Shown: piece by piece, positions 6,279-9,989 of the stretch
Layout of the letters: each line of letters starts with the position of its first letter
How positions within the stretch are numbered: the first letter of the stretch is position 1
NCBI GenBank assembly: GCA_021798415.1
Contig: JAJZGO010000051.1
Location: forward strand, 1-9,989
Length of the DNA stretch: 9,989 nucleotides
Reading direction: 5' to 3'
Source: Thermoplasmata archaeon
Lineage (GTDB): Archaea; Thermoplasmatota; Thermoplasmata; Lutacidiplasmatales; UBA184
Notes under the pieces: model-generated
Databases searched by the model: none
What the model was told of the DNA's origin: nothing
Seen by the model: the letters and a program-made list of their open reading frames with translations, nothing else
Made by a program: the position numbers and the translations under genes

Positions 6279-7145
6279 ATGGTGCAGTCCGCGAAGCCGG
6301 TCCCGCCCACGTGGTGCCCGGGCTGCGGGGACTTCGGAGTGCTCGCGGCCGTCAAGCGCGCCGCGGCCGACCTCAAGATCCCGACGCACGAGCTCGTCCT
6401 CGTCGGCGGGATCGGTTGCTCCGGGTCGATCCACAACTTCCTCGAGATCAACGGCATCCACGCGCTCCACGGCCGTCTCCTGGCGCAGGCGGTCGGGGTC
6501 AAGCTCGCGAACCCGAGCCTCACGGTCGTGGCGGCGGGGGGCGACGGGGACGGCTACGCGATCGGGATGGGGCACTTCATGCACGCGTTCAAGAAGAACG
6601 CCTCGATCCTCTACCTCGTCATGAACAACGAGACCTACGGTCTCACCAAGGGCCAGGCGTCCCCGACCAGCCAGATCGGCTTCGAGGGGAATGTCGAGCC
6701 CCCGTTCCACTCGATCCTGACGGCGCTCTCGATCCCGGCCCCGAACTTCATCGCGCGGACGTTCTCCGGGGACCCGAAGGGGATGACCGCGATCCTCGGG
6801 GAAGCCCTCCGGTTCAACCGCGAGGGCCGCGGGTTCGCGTTCATCGAGGACCTCTCCCCGTGCGTGACGTACAACGACACGTACAAGCTCTGGCGGGAGA
6901 AAGTGCTCGACGTCTCGAAGCTCCCCGGGTACGACCCGACCGACCGCAAGACCATGTTCCGGCTCTGCCTCGAGACGACCGAGCAGGGGCGGATCCCGAT
7001 CGGCGTGATGCACCGCCCGAAGGAGCCCGGCCACGACGGTCTCGAGGTCAAGTTGGTCGGGGACCGGCCCGGACCGGTGCGGACCGACATCGGACTGGCC
7101 GCCAACCTCCCCGCGTACGAGAAGCTCCTGTCGGGACTCTCGTAG
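6279..7145 (+). CDS. korB: 2-oxoacid:ferredoxin oxidoreductase, beta subunit
   Basis: This 288-residue subunit carries thiamine diphosphate and the electron-transferring [4Fe-4S] cluster of the oxidoreductase. The four cluster ligands expected from Sulfolobus-type enzymes are present: Cys13 and Cys16 in WCPGCGDFG, Cys47 in GIGCSG and Cys195 in SPCVTYND. The thiamine-diphosphate/Mg motif is GDGDGYAIG (88-96) continuing to NNETYGLTKGQ (116-126). Length is normal for the heterodimeric type. No separate ferredoxin-like delta subunit is encoded next to it, so electrons should pass to a soluble ferredoxin made elsewhere. An AGGAGG at 6264-6269 inside the end of korA precedes the ATG by nine bases, and the ATG is one base after the korA stop. 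A 52-base gap separates it from the tiaS coding frame. Confidence 0.95.
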   Translation: MVQSAKPVPPTWCPGCGDFGVLAAVKRAAADLKIPTHELVLVGGIGCSGSIHNFLEINGIHALHGRLLAQAVGVKLANPSLTVVAAGGDGDGYAIGMGHFMHAFKKNASILYLVMNNETYGLTKGQASPTSQIGFEGNVEPPFHSILTALSIPAPNFIARTFSGDPKGMTAILGEALRFNREGRGFAFIEDLSPCVTYNDTYKLWREKVLDVSKLPGYDPTDRKTMFRLCLETTEQGRIPIGVMHRPKEPGHDGLEVKLVGDRPGPVRTDIGLAANLPAYEKLLSGLS

Positions 7146-7183
7146 GCCGCGGCGCGCGGGGGACCCTTCGCGCCCCGTTGGAC

Positions 7184-7193
7184 GAGGGGGTGG
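7184..7193 (+). promoter_or_regulatory. Purine-rich Shine-Dalgarno candidate of tiaS
   Basis: GAGGGGGTGG is the only good ribosome-binding match between korB and tiaS. It ends four bases before the ATC codon at 7198 but sixteen bases before the first conventional in-frame start, GTG at 7210. Its position therefore favours initiation at or near 7198 rather than at the GTG. Confidence 0.5.
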
Positions 7194-7209
7194 GACGATC
7201 TGGGTCGGC

Positions 7210-8508
7210 GTGGACGACACGGACAGCCCGAGCGGTGGCTGCACGACCCATGTCCTCACGGACCTGATCGACCTCGCGAGGACCAGTGGCCTCGACCTCA
7301 TCGGCGAGCCTCGTCTCGTCCGCCTGAACCCCAACGTTCCCTGGAAGACCCGCGGGAACGCCGCCCTGTCGGCGCGCTTCGGCGCCGGCGTCGGCCCTCG
7401 CCGGGCGGTCGGCGAGATCGAGCGAAGGACCGTGTGGTCGTACGCCCGCTCGCGTGCTCCCGACGCGACGGCCGTCCGCGCCTTCGAGCGCGCGGCCTGG
7501 GACCGGGTGCTCCGGGGTTCCCGGTCCGGAGAGGAGGGGACGGACCCGGCGCTCGTCGTGGCCCCCCGTCACCTCCCCGCCGCACTCTACTGGAAGGCCG
7601 TTCGCGAGGTCGTTCCCGTGGCCGAGGCCCGCGCGAACCTCGAGAGAGCGGGGGCGTCCTGGTGGACCGAGTCGAGCGACCGGGGCCTGGTCGGAGCGGC
7701 GGCGGCCGTCGCCTGGCCCGGTCGCCACCCGACGTGGGAGCTGACCAGCTACCGGGACCCGGCGCGCCTTGGCAGCCCGCGCGAGATCGACGGCGAGAGC
7801 GTGCGTCGGGTCGCGCGCGAGACCGCGTCCCTCTTCCTCTGCGACGACCCCCGGACCCGACGCCTGCTCGTGGCCCCCCACACGTCCTGCCCGATCCTCT
7901 TCGGTCTTCGGGGGACCCGTCCTTCCGACCTCCTCCGAGCCCGCGGGCGGGTGCGCTCGGAGCCGGTCGACCGTTGGGTCCTCTTCCGCACGAACCAGGG
8001 CACGGGCGACCATCTCGTGCGCCGCCGGGCCGCCGGGCTCGGCCCGTTCCTGTCCGCCCGCGTCGTCGGGACCGTCGCTCGGCCCCCCACGACGCTCCGC
8101 GGTGGACACGTCCGGTTCGTCGTCACCGACGACGAGGGAACCGAGCTGGAGTGCGTCGCGTTCGAGCCGACCAAGACGCTTCCCCGGGTCGCCCGTACGC
8201 TGGTCGCCGGTGACCGTGTCGAGGTCTGGGGCGGCCGAGGCGACACGACCACCTTCCGGCTCGAGGGCCTGCGCATCCTGCGTCTAAGGCCCCGCCACGC
8301 GCGGCCGATCGCCCCGGCCTGCCCCGGCTGCGGACGCCGGGCCGGGTCGCTCGGAGCGGGTCGCGGATACCGGTGCCCCGGCTGCCGCCGCCGCTGGCCG
8401 CCCGAGGCGGCGGTCCGGGAGCGCGATCGACCGGTCTATCCTGTGGGCGAGTACCATCCCACCCCCTCCGCCCGGCGGCATCTCGCCCCGCGGGGCCCCG
8501 AGCCGTAG
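7210..8508 (+). CDS. tiaS: tRNA(Ile2) 2-agmatinylcytidine synthetase TiaS
   Basis: TiaS uses ATP and agmatine to turn C34 of tRNA-Ile2(CAU) into agmatidine, so that it reads AUA rather than AUG. It is an archaeal hallmark. From the GTG the protein has 432 residues: DDTDSPSGGCTT (2-13) and RLNPNVPWKTRGN (38-50) of the catalytic kinase-like region, a middle domain with FRTNQGTGDHL (259-269), an OB-fold segment (about 283-358), a zinc ribbon (CPGC 371-374 and CPGC 389-392), and the C-terminal ARRHLAP (421-427) typical of the family. Homologues begin M-x-V/I-G-I/V-D-D-T-D. Here the codons for IWVG (7198-7209) precede the GTG and would supply the missing first strand, but no in-frame ATG, GTG or TTG exists upstream. 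The true start is probably 7198 with ATC, or there is a base error. The coordinates given use the canonical GTG. Confidence 0.95.
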   Translation: MDDTDSPSGGCTTHVLTDLIDLARTSGLDLIGEPRLVRLNPNVPWKTRGNAALSARFGAGVGPRRAVGEIERRTVWSYARSRAPDATAVRAFERAAWDRVLRGSRSGEEGTDPALVVAPRHLPAALYWKAVREVVPVAEARANLERAGASWWTESSDRGLVGAAAAVAWPGRHPTWELTSYRDPARLGSPREIDGESVRRVARETASLFLCDDPRTRRLLVAPHTSCPILFGLRGTRPSDLLRARGRVRSEPVDRWVLFRTNQGTGDHLVRRRAAGLGPFLSARVVGTVARPPTTLRGGHVRFVVTDDEGTELECVAFEPTKTLPRVARTLVAGDRVEVWGGRGDTTTFRLEGLRILRLRPRHARPIAPACPGCGRRAGSLGAGRGYRCPGCRRRWPPEAAVRERDRPVYPVGEYHPTPSARRHLAPRGPEP

Positions 8509-8557
8509 GCCACGGACCGTACGAGAGAGCTTTTGAGCCGACAAACGGTGGAGAGCC

Positions 8558-8564
8558 GAGGAGA
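8558..8564 (+). promoter_or_regulatory. Shine-Dalgarno sequence of htpX
   Basis: GAGGAGA lies eight bases before the ATG at 8573, normal spacing, and fixes the start. The 64-base gap from tiaS to htpX shows no convincing TATA box; the only AT-richer patch is GCTTTTGAG near 8529-8537, which is too weak to call a promoter or a terminator. Confidence 0.6.
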
Positions 8565-8572
8565 CCCCGGCG

Positions 8573-9508
8573 ATGGTCGGCCCCCGCATCAAGACCGCCC
8601 TCCTCTTTGCCGTCATCGTCGGCCTCTTCGTGGTCATCGGAACGCTCGTCGGTCAGTACCTCTTCCAGTCGTGGCTCGCGGGGCTGGTCGTCTTTCTCGG
8701 CCTCTCGCTCGTCCTTAACCTCGTGAGCTACTTCGCGGCCGACCGGATCGTCCTCTGGTCGACGGGCGCAAAGATCGTCTCCGCGTCCGAAGCCCCGCGC
8801 CTCGCGAAGGCCGTAGCGGAACTCGCGCCCAAGTTCGGGCTGGTCACCCCTCGGCTCGCGATCGTCCCGACCCAGACCCCGAACGCGTTCGCGACCGGCC
8901 GCGACGAGCGGCGCGCGATCGTCGCCGCGACCGAGGGCCTGCTGAGGCTGGTCGACGACCGCGAGCTGAAGGCGGTGCTCGCGCACGAGCTGGCGCACGT
9001 CCGGGACCGGGACGTGCTGTTGATGACGTTCGCCGCGACCCTCGCGGGCGCGATCGGCTACGCGGCCCAGATCGTGATCTTCTCGATGCTCTTCGGCGGG
9101 AACGGGAACCGCAACGGAGTCAATCCGTTCCTGCTCCTGGTCGCCGCGCTCACCGCCCCGATCGCCGCGATGACGATCCAGCTCGCGATCTCCCGGTCGC
9201 GGGAGTTCCGCGCGGACCAGGTCGGCGCGACGATCGGAGGCGACCCCGAGGCGCTCGCGAGCGCCCTCGAGAAGCTCGAGGTCATGAACCTCCGCCGCCC
9301 GATGAACGTCGGGTCGCCGGCGCAGTCGAGTCTCTATATCGTCAATCCCTTCCGGGGCGTGACGTTCGCCTCGCTCTTCTCCACGCACCCGCCGACCGCC
9401 GAGCGGATCCGCCGGCTGCGGGCGATGCACCCGAACTACACCTACCGCGTCGACGTACGGGGCCCGGCGGCCCGCGCCGGCACGTCGGACCGGGCGGCGC
9501 GAAGCTAG
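8573..9508 (+). CDS. htpX: HtpX-type membrane zinc metalloprotease
   Basis: This 311-residue protein is an M48-family protease that degrades misfolded membrane proteins, with its catalytic domain on the cytoplasmic face. Two hydrophobic helices open the protein (about 8-26 and 34-54). The zinc motif HELAH (138-142) gives His138, catalytic Glu139 and His142, and the third ligand is Glu211 in SREFRADQ (208-215). Two more hydrophobic segments lie between (about 150-173 and 184-206), as in the family. NPF (258-260) and STHPPTAERIRRL (270-282) are the conserved C-terminal elements. Length is slightly above the usual 290 or so because of a polar Arg/Ala-rich tail. The ATG follows a good Shine-Dalgarno. 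A zinc-ribbon gene begins 12 bases downstream, so the two probably share a transcript. No stress-regulatory site is visible upstream. Confidence 0.95.
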   Translation: MVGPRIKTALLFAVIVGLFVVIGTLVGQYLFQSWLAGLVVFLGLSLVLNLVSYFAADRIVLWSTGAKIVSASEAPRLAKAVAELAPKFGLVTPRLAIVPTQTPNAFATGRDERRAIVAATEGLLRLVDDRELKAVLAHELAHVRDRDVLLMTFAATLAGAIGYAAQIVIFSMLFGGNGNRNGVNPFLLLVAALTAPIAAMTIQLAISRSREFRADQVGATIGGDPEALASALEKLEVMNLRRPMNVGSPAQSSLYIVNPFRGVTFASLFSTHPPTAERIRRLRAMHPNYTYRVDVRGPAARAGTSDRAARS

Positions 9509-9520
9509 ACGGGGGCGACG

Positions 9521-9989
9521 ATGGTGGGATGCCCGGCGTGTGGGACCGAAGTCCCCGGCGCCGCCCCCGACTGTCCCCACTGCCATCTCGCGACCGGCCT
9601 CTTTGACGCGGTCCGGGACGCCGCCGGTCCGGGGGGGTCGCAGGACCCCGCGTACCTGCGGACGATCGGCGAGCTCCTCGCGTCGGTCGATCTCTCGGCA
9701 TCGCCCGAACCCCTGCCCGACCGACCGCGGGGCCTTCTGAGCCGACCCGCTCGCTTTCCCTCCCTCCCACCGGGCGAAGCTATGCCGCGGGCGCCCCCCG
9801 AGCCCGCGTCCGTGACTCCGATCACCGACCTACCGGCGCTTCCCGGCGCCGCGACCGCGATCGAGCTCAAGCGCCGGATCGAGGAGTACTTCCAGATCGG
9901 GCGTCGCCTCGGCCTCGACTTCACCGACTTCGAAGGCCGGTCCGGCGCCGCCGCCCTCGTGAACGACACCCCGTCGCTCGAGGTCCTCG
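9521..9989 (+). CDS. Zinc-ribbon protein of unknown function, N-terminal part (runs off right edge)
   Basis: An open frame from ATG at 9521 continues to the window end, giving 156 codons. It opens with a short zinc-binding knuckle pair: Cys4 and Cys7 in CPAC, Cys18 and Cys21 in CPHC. A helical stretch follows (about 22-70, including AYLRTIGELLASVDL), then a Pro/Arg-rich probably disordered linker (about 73-115), then a charged helix, ELKRRIEEYFQIGRRLGLD, and the start of another segment. The ribbon plus low-complexity linker plus helix layout suggests a soluble scaffold, nucleic-acid-binding or regulatory protein, but I do not recognise the family. The frame uses the same GC-rich third positions as its neighbours and starts 12 bases after the htpX stop, behind a GGGGG run, so it is probably real and co-transcribed with htpX. 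GTG at 9524 is an alternative start. Function unknown. Confidence 0.75.
   Translation, partial: MVGCPACGTEVPGAAPDCPHCHLATGLFDAVRDAAGPGGSQDPAYLRTIGELLASVDLSASPEPLPDRPRGLLSRPARFPSLPPGEAMPRAPPEPASVTPITDLPALPGAATAIELKRRIEEYFQIGRRLGLDFTDFEGRSGAAALVNDTPSLEVL

Noticed and set aside
4442..6523. Very long open frame (693 codons) antisense to korA
   Set aside because: Its product is Arg/Asp/Glu/Gly-rich with no recognisable motif and lies opposite a clear korA. It follows from high GC at third positions depleting stop codons in this frame.
4477..6624. Plus-strand open frame of 715 codons overlapping korA
   Set aside because: It is a shifted frame of korA and the start of korB, with Arg/Pro-rich low-complexity product and no domain; korA has all family motifs.
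7190..7192. GTG at 7190 as the tiaS start
   Set aside because: It is out of frame with DDTDS; using it would need an inserted base, for which there is no other sign in the sequence.
7146..7197. Possible terminator or promoter between korB and tiaS
   Set aside because: The gap is almost pure G/C with no T-run and no TATA-like box. Only the ribosome-site candidate at 7184-7193 is notable, so tiaS is probably transcribed with korAB.
8123..9586. Long minus-strand open frame (487 codons) opposite tiaS and htpX
   Set aside because: The product is charged, repetitive and unlike any family, whereas both opposing genes have complete catalytic motifs.
1..9989. Search for CRISPR, transposases, att sites, rRNA and tRNA genes, and long repeats
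   Set aside because: No direct-repeat arrays, transposase motifs, tRNA-like cloverleaf or T-loop sequence, or rRNA-like segments were seen; nearly all of the window is coding with normal operon spacing.

Overview
This window looks like a piece of a GC-rich archaeal chromosome. The strongest marker is a full-length TiaS, the archaea-only enzyme that modifies the wobble base of tRNA-Ile2. A fused gamma-alpha 2-oxoacid:ferredoxin oxidoreductase, a short leucine-type aldol synthase without the bacterial regulatory domain, AT-rich TATA-like boxes in the only divergent intergenic region, and strong anti-16S Shine-Dalgarno matches agree with this. A GC-rich member of Thermoplasmatota is my best guess, but that placement is inference only. 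GC content is high throughout (about two thirds by eye) and gives long spurious open frames on the wrong strand.

Layout. Positions 1-4325 are a minus-strand, tightly packed operon, read from right to left: a 2-isopropylmalate/homocitrate synthase family protein (4325-3078), the large (3081-1795) and small (1780-1256) subunits of an isopropylmalate/homoaconitate hydro-lyase, a beta-decarboxylating dehydrogenase (1259-126), and the first 43 codons of a thiolase-like protein (129-1, continuing off the left edge). Three of the four junctions are 4-base start/stop overlaps. A 158-base divergent intergenic region (4326-4483) holds a promoter candidate for each direction and two small dyads. The plus strand then carries korA-korB (4484-7145), tiaS (7210-8508, true start probably at 7198), the membrane protease htpX (8573-9508), and the start of an unrecognised zinc-ribbon protein (9521 to the right edge).

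How the genes work together. The minus-strand genes form one complete 2-oxoacid chain-elongation cycle: condensation with acetyl-CoA, isomerisation by the two-subunit hydro-lyase, then oxidative decarboxylation. Leucine synthesis is the default reading, supported mildly by the small-subunit specificity loop. A homocitrate or citramalate variant cannot be excluded. The divergent KorAB pair oxidises 2-oxoacids to acyl-CoA with reduction of ferredoxin. A thiolase at the end of the elongation operon is not a standard leucine gene and is the most suggestive contextual oddity. The tiaS-htpX-zinc ribbon stretch is translation and membrane quality-control housekeeping plus one unknown.

I see no mobile element, CRISPR array, rRNA or tRNA gene, and no gene-free stretch longer than about 160 bases. 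Nothing here looks like a wholly new system. The points worth checking are the non-canonical tiaS start, the NADP-like signature in the dehydrogenase, the thiolase linkage and the divergent control region.
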